A stretch of DNA of 33,204 nt from Actinomycetota bacterium. GTDB taxonomy: Bacteria > Actinomycetota > Acidimicrobiia > Acidimicrobiales > AC-9. The notes beneath the pieces are model-generated. The model had not been told where the DNA came from. It saw nothing but the letters and a program-made list of their open reading frames with translations, and did not search any database. Made by a program: the position numbers and the translations under genes. The DNA is taken from contig VAWP01000067.1 of NCBI GenBank assembly GCA_005888295.1, positions 1-33,204 on the forward strand. Reading direction: 5' to 3'. Below, in pieces: positions 9,467 to 20,044 of the stretch; the stretch's first letter is position 1, and every line of letters starts with the position of its first letter.

Positions 9467-9616
9467 CTACGCGAAGCGTCGGCCGGCCATGGCCGCCAGG
9501 GTGTGCTCGCGGCACAGCTCGGAGAACCCGACTGTCTGGCGGCCGCACTTCGACACGTCGCAGGTGGGCTTGCCGAGGAATGCCGTGTTCACCCGACGGA
9601 ACAGGTACCGAATCAT
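9467..9616 (-). CDS. 49-aa Cys-rich protein, possible zinc-binding
   Basis: A very small ORF beginning MIRYLFRRVNTAFLG. It is preceded by AAGGAG eight bases ahead of the ATG at 9616, one of the best Shine-Dalgarno sites in the window, which decides this start over the 62-aa ORF-track version. The residues C19, C24, C35 and H38 (C-x4-C-x10-C-x2-H) could bind zinc as a short ribbon. The N-terminus is basic and partly hydrophobic, perhaps membrane- or RNA-associating. I do not recognise the family. It stands alone on the minus strand upstream of the DUF72 gene and could be expressed separately. Confidence 0.62.
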   Translation of the reverse strand: MIRYLFRRVNTAFLGKPTCDVSKCGRQTVGFSELCREHTLAAMAGRRFA

Positions 9617-11443
9617 GTGTGGCGCTCCTTCGACTGTCGGAAGCGACATCGGCACGCGGCGACCGCAGCGCGATGTGCCTACCCCTGGCGCGGTCTCGGC
9701 AAACTATTCGCCGGCCCGGACCACGGCTCCTTCCGTGCCGGCGAGCGAGTCCCCGGGGCCATCGCCCCGCTCCGCTCGTCGGCCGGGCGGGCCGAGCGCT
9801 TCTTGCCGCTGGAGGCGGCCGGCTAGGGTCAGATCTTCGTAGCACGAACCGTCGAGCGTGCTGGGAGGGGTGGTCGTGACCGACTGGAACTTCGCCGACG
9901 CCTACGAGACCGTGGCGACGAAGGTGCCCGATGCTCCCTGTCAGATCCAGGGGAAGCGCACGATGAGCTGGGCGGAGGTCGACCGGCGAGCCAACGGGCT
10001 GGCCCTCGATCTGCGCGACGCCGGTCTCGGGCACCAGGCCAAGGTGGCGGTGTACCTCTACAACGCCCCCGAGTACCTCGAGAGCTACCTCGCTGCCTTC
10101 AAAGCGGGGATGGTCCCGGTGAACACCAACTACCGCTACGGGCCCGAGGAGATCGCCTATCTCTTCGACAACTCCGACGCGGAAGCGGTGGTGTTCCACA
10201 CGTCGTTCACCGAGCTCCTGGACAAGGTGCGCAGCCGCCTGCCGAGGGTGCGGCGGTGGTACGCGGTCGATGACACGGGCGCGGCTCCCGACTGGTCGAC
10301 GTCCTACGACGAGGTCGTCGCGGTCGGCCGGGCCGAGCCGGTTCGCGGCCCGTGGGGTCGCTCGGGCGACGACCTGCTCCTGCTCTACACCGGGGGGACC
10401 ACGGGGATGCCGAAGGGTGTCATGTGGCGCCAGGACGACCTGTTCAACGTGCTCGGAGGCGGTGGCAACCCGGTCCTCGGCCAGACGCCGGCCAAGGATC
10501 TCGACGACTACGCCTCCCGGATCACCGGGCCGGGGTTCGTCACCCTGCCCGCCTGTCCGCTCATGCACGGCACCGGCCAGTTCGTCGCCTTCGTGACCCT
10601 CAACGGAGGAGGCTGTGTCGTGACCCTCGAGGGTCGCAGCTTCGATCCGGCCGAGCTGTGGGAGGCGGTCCAGCGCCATGGGGTGAACGGGATCGCCATC
10701 GTCGGCGACGCCTTCGCCCGACCGATGCTCGCCGAGCTCAGGGAGAATCCCGGTCGCTACGACACCTCCAGCGTCATGTTGATGACGTCCTCGGGCGTGA
10801 TGTGGAGCCAGGAGACCAAGGCGGCTCTGCTCGAGCGGATCCCGCAGGCGGTGTTGTTCGACTCGCTGGGCTCGTCCGAGGCCGTCGGCCTGGCCGCGAG
10901 CATCTCCGCCGGCGACAGCGCGACCGACACCGCTCGGTTCCAGCTCGGCGAGCGCGTGCACGTGTTCACCGACGACGGTCGCGAGGTTCTCCCCGGCTCG
11001 GACGACGTCGGCATGGTGGCCATCAGCGGTTTCATCCCCCTCGGCTACTACAAGGACGAGGCCAAGACGGCTCGCAACTTCCGTACCTTCGACGGCGTCC
11101 GCTACTCGATCCCTGGTGACTACGCCCAGGTCAACGAGGACGGGAGCCTGCATCTCCTGGGGCGAGGGTCGGTGTGCATCAACACCGGTGGCGAGAAGGT
11201 CTATCCCGAGGAGGTCGAGGAGGTCCTCAAGGAGCACCCGGCCGTGGCCGACGCGGCCTGTGTCGCCGTTCCCGACGAGCGCTTCGGTGAGTCCATCTGC
11301 GCCGTCGTGGAGCCATCGACAGAGATGGCCATCGACGAGGAGGAGCTCAGACACCGGGTGCGGACGCGGTTGGCGGGATTCAAGGTCCCGAGATCGTTCG
11401 TGACCGTGCAGAGCCTCGGTCGCAGCCCTGCCGGCAAGGTCGA

Positions 11444-13374
<1,931 letters not shown>

Positions 13375-13378
<4 letters not shown>

Positions 13379-14592
13379 CGGACCAGCTCCCCGCCCTCGA
13401 TGCGGCCAGCCCGGCCCGCAGCGCCATCGAGCCGCCGTCCCGAGCCGGGGTCGCCGAACCGCGCCGGCGAGAAGGGCGTGACGTCCTCCTCGAGCCGCCC
13501 CGTCGCCAGATAGGTCGCCATGGCGTCGGCGGTGACGGGCGTGAGCAGCACGCCGTTGCGGTAGTGGCCGGTCGCTATGACCAGTCCAGGAAGCGAAGAG
13601 GGGCCGAGCAGCGGGGCGTTGTCGATCGATGCGGGCCGGAGACCGGCGTGCGTCTCGGCGAGCTCGAGCTCGAGGACACCCGGCAGCAGCTGGTGGGCGT
13701 CACGCAACAACGTGTACACCGCCTCTGCGGTGATCGCGGTGTCGTAGCCCTTCTCCTCGACCGTCGCTCCGAGCACGACACGCCCGTCCTGGCGCGGCAC
13801 GAGGTACACCTGTGAGCCCTGGGCGACGCCGCGGAGGTTGCGGGACAGGAAGGGTGGGTGCGCCGGTCCGCGCAGGTGCACGATCTGTCCCTTGACGGGT
13901 CGCAGGGCGGGGAGCGCGCCGGTTGGAGGGCCCGGTATCGAGCCCGACCAGCACCCCGCCGCCAGCACGACGGTGCCGGCGTCGAGTACCTCCCCGCCCT
14001 CCAGTCGCACCCCACTGGCCCGGCCGTCGGTCACCACCACCTCGACCACGGCCGTCCGCCGGATCGCCACGCCTCGACGCGTCGCCGCCGTGACGAGCGC
14101 GGGCGCGAGCCGCCTGTTGTCGACCTGATGGTCCCCCGGGGCGAGAATGCCGCCCCTGATCCCCGGGGCGAGCATGGGCTCGAGCGAGCGGCACTCGCGC
14201 CCGGACAGGACATGGACCTCGAGGCCGAGCGACTGCTGGAACTGGTGCAGCTCCTCCAGCACGGCCCGGTCGCCGCTGTCGGCCGCCACGAACAGGGTGC
14301 CGCACCGTCGGTACCCCACGGTGGTCTCGGCCTCCCGTTCGAGCTCGGCGACGAAGGACGGATAGCGCGCGGCCGAGGTGAGGTTGAGCCGAAGGAGGTC
14401 CTCCTCGCCGTAGTGGACCTCCGTGACCGGAGCGAGCATGCCCGCCGCCGCCCACGACGCGCCCGCGCCGGGATGCGGATCGGCCAGCGTGACGCGCAAC
14501 CCTGCGCGGGCTGCTCGCCAGGCGGTGCCCAAGCCGATGCATCCGCCGCCCACGATGACCACGTCCGGTTCGTCGCCTCCGGGATCGCTCAC
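13375..14592 (-). CDS. thiO: Glycine oxidase ThiO
   Basis: An FAD-dependent D-amino acid oxidase-like enzyme of about 405 aa with the Rossmann start DVVIVGGGCIGLGTAWRAARAG. Further FAD/substrate elements are ASWAAAGMLAPVTE, QVDNRRLAPAL, TVVLAAGCWSG, PVKGQIVHLRGP, GRVVLGATVEEKGYDT, HAGLRPASIDNAPLLG and IATGHYRNGVLLTPVTAD. It oxidises glycine to the imine used by ThiG, the aerobic route to thiazole. The start is uncertain. The ORF is open to 14739, but that GTG lies in the P1 stem of the TPP riboswitch. The GTG at 14592, just ahead of the FAD motif, is my choice; 14637 is possible. It is the first gene of the riboswitch-controlled operon. Confidence 0.9.
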
Positions 14593-14727
14593 CTGCGGGC
14601 CGTGCGCATGCGGGGGCCGCTCGTGGGGGTCCTTCACGGGGTCGCGCCCCAACGCGGCCTCGAGCCGGAACCGGCCGGTGGGGCTGCTCGCATCGTCGCT
14701 CCCGTCCTTCGTCCAGGGCAAGAGGGC

Positions 14728-14830
14728 GGCCACGAGCACTCCCTGCGCCGGTATTACCCGGATCAGGTCCGACGGTCGGGAGCTGTCAGCTCACCCTCTC
14801 AGCCTGGTCACACCAGGCTCCCGTGTGGCC
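14728..14830 (-). promoter_or_regulatory. TPP (THI-box) riboswitch controlling thiO-thiS-thiG-thiD
   Basis: On the minus strand the conserved THI-box blocks GGGAGCC, GGCTGAGAGGG and ACCTGATCCGGGTAATACCG are present in order, followed by GCGCAGGGA. The ends can pair as P1 through GGCCAC (14830 side) and GTGGCC (14728 side), and the arm AGCCTGGTGTGACCAGGCT forms a P2/P3-like stem. It is a classic class-I TPP aptamer. About 130 bases separate it from the likely thiO start, enough for an expression platform, but I could not assign a clear terminator or antiterminator. Its 5' end begins within about ten bases of the upstream gene's stop. Confidence 0.95.
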
Positions 14831-14836
14831 TCCACG

Positions 14837-16051
14837 TTAGCCGCCGGCCCAGGGGAACGATGCCAGCGCCCCGTACTCGTCGCCGTTCATCCCCTGCCAG
14901 CTCCAGAAGGAGGCCCCGAGCGCCCCGTCCGAGCGGGCCACGGAGAGGAACCTGAGGATCTCGCCCGAGCTCGGCGACACCGCCCGCCCGCCTTCGTCGG
15001 CCATGTTGTAGGCCTGCCCGATGAGGTGCACGGGCGCCATCGGCTCGAGGCGCTCGAGCGCCACCTGCGCGTACGCTCCGGGCTCGTTGCAGCCCCAGTA
15101 CATCATGGGGGCGAAGGCGTCCACGTACGGCGCCATCGGGCGGTAGGGAATGCGGGCCTGGTTGGAGTCGGTGGGCGGGAACACCGTGGCTACCAGGGGA
15201 CGGCCCTGGGCCGCCGGTCGGACCAGTCCCAGGTACGTGGTCGCCCTCCGGGCCGAGAGCGCCGTGCCCTCGGAAGGAGTCTCGATGTCGGCCGCGAAGC
15301 CGTCGAGGCGGCTGCCGTCCGGGCCGCGCCAGCCGAGTGCCTGCTCGGTCCAGGCGGCGTCGCCGACCGGGTCGTACAGGTAGGGAAAGGCCCAGCCCAT
15401 CACGGCCAGCCCCGCCCGGTGGGCAGCCGGCACCAACGCGGCGAGCTGCCCTGGGGCGTAGAAGCCATCGCGCGAGTCGGCGACCCGCACCCAGAGCTGG
15501 TGGAGGCCGGCCTGGGTCGACCTGGCGATCATGGCGCCGACGTCGCCGTGCTCGGTGGCCGACAGCTGCCAGATCCACAGGCCCTTGCCCGACAGGGCGG
15601 GCGTGGTCGAGAGCCGGGCGGCCGGAGGCGGAGGAGTGGGCAGCGCAGCCTCGGGAACGAGGACGGCCGGATGCCACGGGGTCGACGGCGTCGGCCGGCC
15701 GGGCGGTGGCGCGGGCGGCGGACAGCCGGCCAGGGCGACCGGCGGCAAGGGAGCTGGCGGCGCAGGCGGCGAGGACGAGGGGTTGGCGGCCGGGGCGGCG
15801 GCGATGTGGGCCCGCGTGCCCTGTCCGGCCCGGACGCCGGCCGTCGCCGCCACGCGTTGAGCCAGGGGGCGATGGGGAGGAGCGACGCGTGCCGACCGTG
15901 TCGTGAGGCCCAGGGCCGCGCCAGCGACCAGTACGGCGGCCAGCACGCAGACCATCGTCGCCCGCGAGCGGGGCACGGGCGCTCCTCGGGGCGCCCCCCC
16001 GACGATGCGCCTCCACCAGGCGCGTGTGCTGTCCTCCGCGTGAGCCGCCAA
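14837..16051 (-). CDS. Membrane-anchored glycoside-hydrolase-like TIM-barrel protein
   Basis: A 404-aa protein with a short cytoplasmic N-terminus, a hydrophobic segment (ATMVCVLAAVLVAGAALGLTT, about residues 31-51), and a Pro/Ala-rich linker to about residue 150. The C-terminal catalytic-like domain starts GKGLWIWQLSATEHGDVGAM and includes HQLWVRVADSRDGFY, GLAVMGWAFPYLYDP, LDGFAADIETP, APMMYWGCNEPG, HLIGQAYNMADEGG and GASFWSWQG. The order of beta-strand ends with acidic residues and late WSWQ resembles glycoside hydrolase-like (GHL-type) barrels; no defined substrate is visible. The start codon would be TTG at 16051, with GGGGGGT upstream; GTG at 15976 is an alternative. The stop lies about seven bases before the TPP riboswitch on the same strand. 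Confidence 0.75.
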   Translation of the reverse strand: MAAHAEDSTRAWWRRIVGGAPRGAPVPRSRATMVCVLAAVLVAGAALGLTTRSARVAPPHRPLAQRVAATAGVRAGQGTRAHIAAAPAANPSSSPPAPPAPLPPVALAGCPPPAPPPGRPTPSTPWHPAVLVPEAALPTPPPPAARLSTTPALSGKGLWIWQLSATEHGDVGAMIARSTQAGLHQLWVRVADSRDGFYAPGQLAALVPAAHRAGLAVMGWAFPYLYDPVGDAAWTEQALGWRGPDGSRLDGFAADIETPSEGTALSARRATTYLGLVRPAAQGRPLVATVFPPTDSNQARIPYRPMAPYVDAFAPMMYWGCNEPGAYAQVALERLEPMAPVHLIGQAYNMADEGGRAVSPSSGEILRFLSVARSDGALGASFWSWQGMNGDEYGALASFPWAGG

Positions 16052-16171
16052 GCCGTCCGACCCCCCATCCGGTCTCGACTGCGTCCGCTGGAATAGGAGT
16101 TCGGCGTCGGACCCGCCCGCGCCTCTCTGGCGCGACCGGGCCGTCCGGGTCGCCGTCCTCAGCCGGGGCGA

Positions 16172-16657
16172 TCAGCCCCCGTAGTAGCCCGACCCTCCCG
16201 AGCCACCGGTCGTGGCCGCGACCACGATGATGATGACCTCGAGGACGATGCCGACGCCCCCGAGCACGATGCCGGCCATCGCCATCCCGCCACCGCCCTG
16301 CGCGCCTCCGGACCGCTGGATCTGCGACCGGGCGACGAGGCCGAAGATCAGGGCCAGCACGGCGAACAGGAGGCCCACCAGCACCAGGACGGCCGGTATG
16401 CCGATGATGCCGAGGACCAGCGCGGCGACGGCAAAGCCGTTGGTGGAGGCTCGGTACTGGGATGCCGGTGCCTGTGCCCATGGACCCGGCGTGGACGAGC
16501 TGGGCGTCCCCCAACCCGAACCTGACCCCCCCGGCGGGCTGGACCACCCGGCGCTCGCCGCCTCCGGAGGTGGCGGGACGCCGGGCCTGGCGTCAGGCGG
16601 ATACCACCTACCGTCGGACGCCTGCCACCATCCGGACCCCTGCGCTGTGTCGCTCAT
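16172..16657 (-). CDS. DUF4190-type membrane protein with GWWQASDGRWYPP motif
   Basis: A 161-aa protein with an N-terminal aromatic motif GWWQASDGRWYPPDA (DUF2510-like), which I recall as frequent in Acidimicrobiia. A Pro/Gly/Ser-rich cytoplasmic linker follows to about residue 70. Two hydrophobic helices come next (FAVAALVLGIIGIPAVLVLV..., then MAMAGIVLGGVGIVLEVIIIVVA) separated by the short basic loop ARSQIQRSGG, the usual DUF4190 arrangement. It probably sits in the cytoplasmic membrane. The function is unknown. The ATG is preceded by AAGGGGAG about nine bases upstream. It is upstream of the glycoside-hydrolase-like gene on the same strand. Confidence 0.82.
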   Translation of the reverse strand: MSDTAQGSGWWQASDGRWYPPDARPGVPPPPEAASAGWSSPPGGSGSGWGTPSSSTPGPWAQAPASQYRASTNGFAVAALVLGIIGIPAVLVLVGLLFAVLALIFGLVARSQIQRSGGAQGGGGMAMAGIVLGGVGIVLEVIIIVVAATTGGSGGSGYYGG

Positions 16658-16735
16658 CGCGGGGCTCCCCTTGTCGTCCCGTTCACGACGGTAACAAAGC
16701 AGACCCGGGCGCGCCGCTGAATGGAGGAAGCGGAG

Positions 16736-17663
16736 TCAGCCCGCCCCGGAACCGAGGATCTTCCTCGGGTTGTCGATCAGCATCTGCCGGAGATGCTCGT
16801 CTGTGACGCCCTGGGCGCGCAGGGCGGGGATCACGTCGTCGGATATGTGGGTGTACCGCCAGTTGGGCTGCACGGCGGCCACCACCTCGTCGTCGAACCA
16901 GTCGTTGTGACAGGCGGCGTCGTGCGACAGGACCATACGGTCGGCGTGCCCCAGCTCGCACATCCTGGCAACTGTCGACACGCGCTCCTCGAACGAAAGG
17001 AGGGCGTCCACGCCGAACCGGTCCATCCCGATGTACGAGCCGTTGCCAACGAGCTCCTCCCCGCTGGAGGTCGACGCCCTCCTTGGAGAAGATGCGCTGC
17101 TGCTCGAGGCCCTGCCGCGTGGGAGCATGGGTGTGGGTCGATATGGGTGCGCCCGTCTGCAGGTGCGCCTGGGCGACCGCCAACAGGACCCGTTCCACTC
17201 CCGGGGTCACGCCTGCCTCGTCCGTGGCGCACTTGAGCACCCCCGCCTTCACGCCGGTGTCGGCGATGCCGATCTGGAGGTCCCGCACGAACATGTCGAT
17301 CATCGGCTCCGGACCGTCCAGCGGCGTCCCTGGGCCTCGGAAGCTGAAGTACAGCGGGACGTCGTTGTAGGTGTACAGGCCCGTGGCCACCACGATTTGA
17401 AGCTCGGTCCGAGCAGCGATGGTGGCGATGCGCGGCACGTAGCGACCGAGTCCGAGCACCGTGAGGTCGACGATCGTGTCCACGCCGCGACCTTTCAGCT
17501 CGCTGAGACGCCCCACGGCGTCCTCGATCCGTCGGTCGTCATCCCAGCCGAGCGGGTAGTTCTGCTGGACGTCCGGGCTCAAGATGAAAACGTGCTCGTG
17601 CATCAGCGTCGTGCCGAGAGCAGCGTCGTCGATCGGTCCCCGCACCGTGTTGACCCGTCCCAT
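16736..17663 (-). pseudogene. Phosphotriesterase-family protein with internal deletion and frameshift
   Basis: From the ATG at 17663 the first frame gives a phosphotriesterase-like metal-dependent barrel: MHEHVF (two metal His, residues 22 and 24), VVATGLYTYND, VLKCATDE (bridging Lys) and ISTHTHA (metal His), ending at QQRIFSKEGVDL. The next part is in a different minus frame: EELVGNGSYIGMDRFGVDALL, VLSHDAACHNDWF (catalytic Asp), DNPRKILG. In related proteins the join is about 17 residues containing the GHSGD metal His. Here only seven bases remain, so that His is lost and the frame shifts near 17060-17075. The seven bases CAGCGGG may be a remnant of the HSG codons. As read, the product would be inactive; an assembly error is possible. 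Relatives are lactonases or phosphotriesterases. Confidence 0.85.
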
Positions 17664-17730
17664 CGGCACCCCCGAGCTCGTCGTCCGCAGGTCCCCGGAT
17701 CGTAGTGCTGCCCCCGGACGCCGGGGAACG

Positions 17731-18315
17731 TCACCGTTGTCCGGTCCCCGCGGCCGCGCCGTAGGACGACGCCAGTGACAGGACCTGCGCCACGTAGTCG
17801 GAGGAGTGGTTGTAGGCGTAGATCGCCGCGGCGACGGTCGAAGGGTCACCTCCGCCGTCGACGCACAGCAGGTGCGCGGCGGAGTACACGGCGTCCACGG
17901 GGTCGTAGGGACTCGGTGGATCGGCGCCACCGGGCCCGACCACTGCGTACGAGGAGAAGGTGGACGGCTCGAACTGCATCGGCCCCTCGGCGCCGGCGAA
18001 GTTGGCGCCGCTCCGGACGCCCGCCGCGCTCGATTGGCCGTTGTCGCTCTCGACCGTCCCGATGCCGGCCAGCACCGTCCACGGCAGGCCTGGACACGTC
18101 GCCGCGGCCTGCCGGTAGAGGTCCAGCCACGTTGGTGGGATGGACGCGAGCGCCCGGCCCGACGCCCGAGCATCGGCGGCCTCGCCTGTCGCCGTCTGGC
18201 CTCCTGACTGCCCGCCTCCCGGTACCGCCATCCCTGCGACAGCGGCGGCGAGCACCGCCGCCCCCAGGGTGGAGATCACAAGGAGACCGACGAGCAGCAG
18301 CATCGCCCGCCTCAT
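17731..18315 (-). CDS. Lytic transglycosylase-like (SLT-type) exported protein
   Basis: A 194-aa protein with an N-terminal hydrophobic signal or anchor (MLLLVGLLVISTLGAAVLAAAVAGM), then a Gly/Gln/Ala-rich spacer. A lysozyme-like domain follows with VLAGIGTVESDNGQS (catalytic-type Glu in the TVES motif), GPMQFEPSTFSSY, DPVDAVYSAAHLLC and AIYAYNHSSDYVAQVL, matching SLT/Transglycosylase proteins of actinobacteria. It probably cuts peptidoglycan outside the membrane. A weak inverted repeat TCCCCGG/CCGGGGA with a 22-nt loop lies just past the stop. The start ATG at 18315 has a modest GAGGT site ten bases upstream. It is divergent from the sigma factor gene. Confidence 0.85.
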   Translation of the reverse strand: MRRAMLLLVGLLVISTLGAAVLAAAVAGMAVPGGGQSGGQTATGEAADARASGRALASIPPTWLDLYRQAAATCPGLPWTVLAGIGTVESDNGQSSAAGVRSGANFAGAEGPMQFEPSTFSSYAVVGPGGADPPSPYDPVDAVYSAAHLLCVDGGGDPSTVAAAIYAYNHSSDYVAQVLSLASSYGAAAGTGQR

Positions 18316-18653
18316 CTGGACGAGACCTCATCGAGCACCCGGAACGATAGCCTATTTCATGCTATTACACTAACTGTGAGCGCTCTCCACGCCGAACCGG
18401 CGATCGAGGACTGCGGCGACGGCGTCACGTTGGAGCCTGGCCCCGCCTATGGGTGGTCGACACCCCCCAGTAAGGGGAAAGGCGTCGCCATTTCCCTCAC
18501 GAGGCAGGCGTTGCGAGCCCTGGGGCGAATCAAAATGACCACCCGAGCAATGAACATCGCCGGCGGGACCGATGACCCGTAACATGGGTAGAGCCCTCGT
18601 CGGGACAATGTTCAAGGCGTACAGTGCAGGCGATGTCCTTGGGGGAGGGCTGG
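18316..18653. other. Intergenic region between divergent transglycosylase and sigma factor genes
   Basis: No convincing gene is seen; the 68-aa ORF at 18376-18582 resembles no protein. Near 18345-18380 there is a relatively AT-rich patch (CCTATTTCATGCTATTACAC) that probably holds promoter elements for the divergent genes. An imperfect inverted repeat AGGGGAAAGGCG/CGCCATTTCCCT lies at 18473-18497. I cannot assign exact promoter boxes. Confidence 0.5.
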
Positions 18654-19565
18654 ATGGCAACCGGGCAGGATTGGCAGGTGGCCGGCCGTGAAGGTCGGCT
18701 GCGGCCGGGGCGGTCAGTGGAGCGCGTTCACCTCGTGCCCCGCGCTCGCGGCGGCGACAGTGCGGGCAACGGGGCAACGCGGCGACCGACCTCGGTATCG
18801 AGGCGGCGTGGCGGGCCTCCGACTGGCTCTGCGTCCAGGCGGTCCGAGGCGATGGTGGATGTCTCCCCGTCCACTGCACGCCCCGAGACCGTCGACGGCA
18901 GGCTGGTGGAGGATCACCTCGGTCTGGCCCGGTACCTGGCTCGACGCTTCTCCCACCGGGGCGAATCGCTGGAGGACCTGGTACAGGTGGCGTCCATGGG
19001 TCTCGTCGAGGCGGCCACCCGGTACGACCCCGACCTCGGCACCAGCTTTCCCGCCTTCGCCACGGCCACGATCGTCGGAACGCTCAAGAAGCACTTTCGC
19101 GACCGCGGTTGGGCGGTACGGGTCTCGCGCCGCGTGCAGGAGCTCTACCTCGAGACCCGTGACGCCGCCGACCGCCTGAGCCAGTCGCTGGGGCGCTCGC
19201 CGACCATCGAGGAGCTGGCCGAGCATCTGGGCGTCGGTGCGAGCGACGTCATCGAGGCCATGGAGGCCGGTCGCCTCTACCGCACGGCGTCACTGAGCCA
19301 GGCGCTGGACGACGACACGACGAGGGCCCTCGAGACGCGGGTCGGCGCCGTTGATCCGGGTGTGGGCATCGTCGACCGTCGCGATCTCGTGCGCGACCTG
19401 ATGAGCCGCCTGCCGCCGCCGGAGCGTCGTGTGGTGCTCCTGCGGTTCCAGGAGGGTTTGAGCCAGGCCGAGATCGGCTCGCGGGTCGGCGTGAGCCAGA
19501 TGCAGGTGTCGCGTCTGCTGGCCCGCGGCCTCGAGCGCATGCGGGCTTGGGAAGCCTGCGCCTGA
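18654..19565 (+). CDS. RNA polymerase sigma factor, SigB/SigF/SigG type
   Basis: The C-terminal two thirds are a group-3 sigma-70 factor. Region 2 contains LEDLVQVASMGLVEAATRYDP and FPAFATATIVGTLKKHFRDRGWAVRVSRRVQEL. Region 3 contains GRSPTIEELAEHLGV. Region 4 has the helix-turn-helix AEIGSRVGVSQMQVSRLLARGL. These factors direct RNA polymerase to stress or developmental promoters and are usually held by anti-sigma proteins; none is visible beside it. The start is uncertain. The ATG at 18654 follows GGGGGAGGG by about five bases, giving 303 aa with an Arg/Gly-rich N-terminal tail. The ATG at 18852 (237 aa) fits the family N-terminus better but has a poorer ribosome site. Confidence 0.88.
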   Translation: MATGQDWQVAGREGRLRPGRSVERVHLVPRARGGDSAGNGATRRPTSVSRRRGGPPTGSASRRSEAMVDVSPSTARPETVDGRLVEDHLGLARYLARRFSHRGESLEDLVQVASMGLVEAATRYDPDLGTSFPAFATATIVGTLKKHFRDRGWAVRVSRRVQELYLETRDAADRLSQSLGRSPTIEELAEHLGVGASDVIEAMEAGRLYRTASLSQALDDDTTRALETRVGAVDPGVGIVDRRDLVRDLMSRLPPPERRVVLLRFQEGLSQAEIGSRVGVSQMQVSRLLARGLERMRAWEACA

Positions 19566-19783
19566 GTCGCACTGGCGACCTCATCGCACGCCGATCAAAG
19601 GCGGAACGCCCGCCCGGCGATCGGAGGAGGTTGGCCCGCCGGCGGATGGGGGAGCATGGGGCAGGGGGGGAGGGCGCCGCCATGATCTTCCCCCAAACCG
19701 CCGGCGTTGCGGCCTGGCATTGTGTTACCCGGTCGTAGGTTGTCCAAACCGCCTCTGTCGACGATCTCGGAAAAAAACCGGCG

Positions 19784-20044
19784 TCAGTGCCCGACCACCG
19801 GACCGAGGCCGCCCTCGGGCTGCTCCCGCCGTCCGGACACGAGCAGTCGCCCGAGGACCACGGCGGCCACGACCGGGACCTCCACGATCTCCTCCAGGGC
19901 GAGGACGCCCAGCATCGGGTACCAGACCACCGGATGGGAGAACGGCATCGAACGCCCTCCGAGCAGAGGAACGCCCGTCGTGCGGCCCGCTGGTGCCGAG
20001 CCGGTTCCACTGGGATCTCGTGCGTCGGGTCCCATCCGACTCAC
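19784..20044 (-). CDS. Small membrane protein coupled to the YihY gene
   Basis: An 86-aa ORF whose GTG start overlaps the YihY stop in GTGA (20041-20044), so translation is likely coupled. Residues about 33-70 (HPVVWYPMLGVLALEEIVEVPVVAAVVLGRLLVSG) are largely hydrophobic with a conspicuous pair of Glu in the middle and could form one or two membrane helices. A basic tail follows. I do not recognise the family. Overlapping ORFs on both strands here are less plausible because they are Arg/Pro/Gly-rich. A function linked to the YihY protein is inference from coupling only. Confidence 0.55.
   Translation of the reverse strand: MSRMGPDARDPSGTGSAPAGRTTGVPLLGGRSMPFSHPVVWYPMLGVLALEEIVEVPVVAAVVLGRLLVSGRREQPEGGLGPVVGH

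Noticed and set aside
9617-9875. Extra gene between the small Cys-rich ORF and the acyl-CoA synthetase
   Set aside because: Only Arg/Pro-rich shadow ORFs occur there; no motif or ribosome binding site supports a gene.
14593-14739. thiO start at the GTG at 14739
   Set aside because: That codon lies in the P1 stem of the TPP riboswitch and the 49 added residues do not resemble the family, although regulated initiation there cannot be wholly excluded.
18376-18582. A 68-aa ORF upstream of the sigma factor
   Set aside because: No ribosome binding site stands out, composition is mixed, and it lies across the likely promoter region of the divergent genes.
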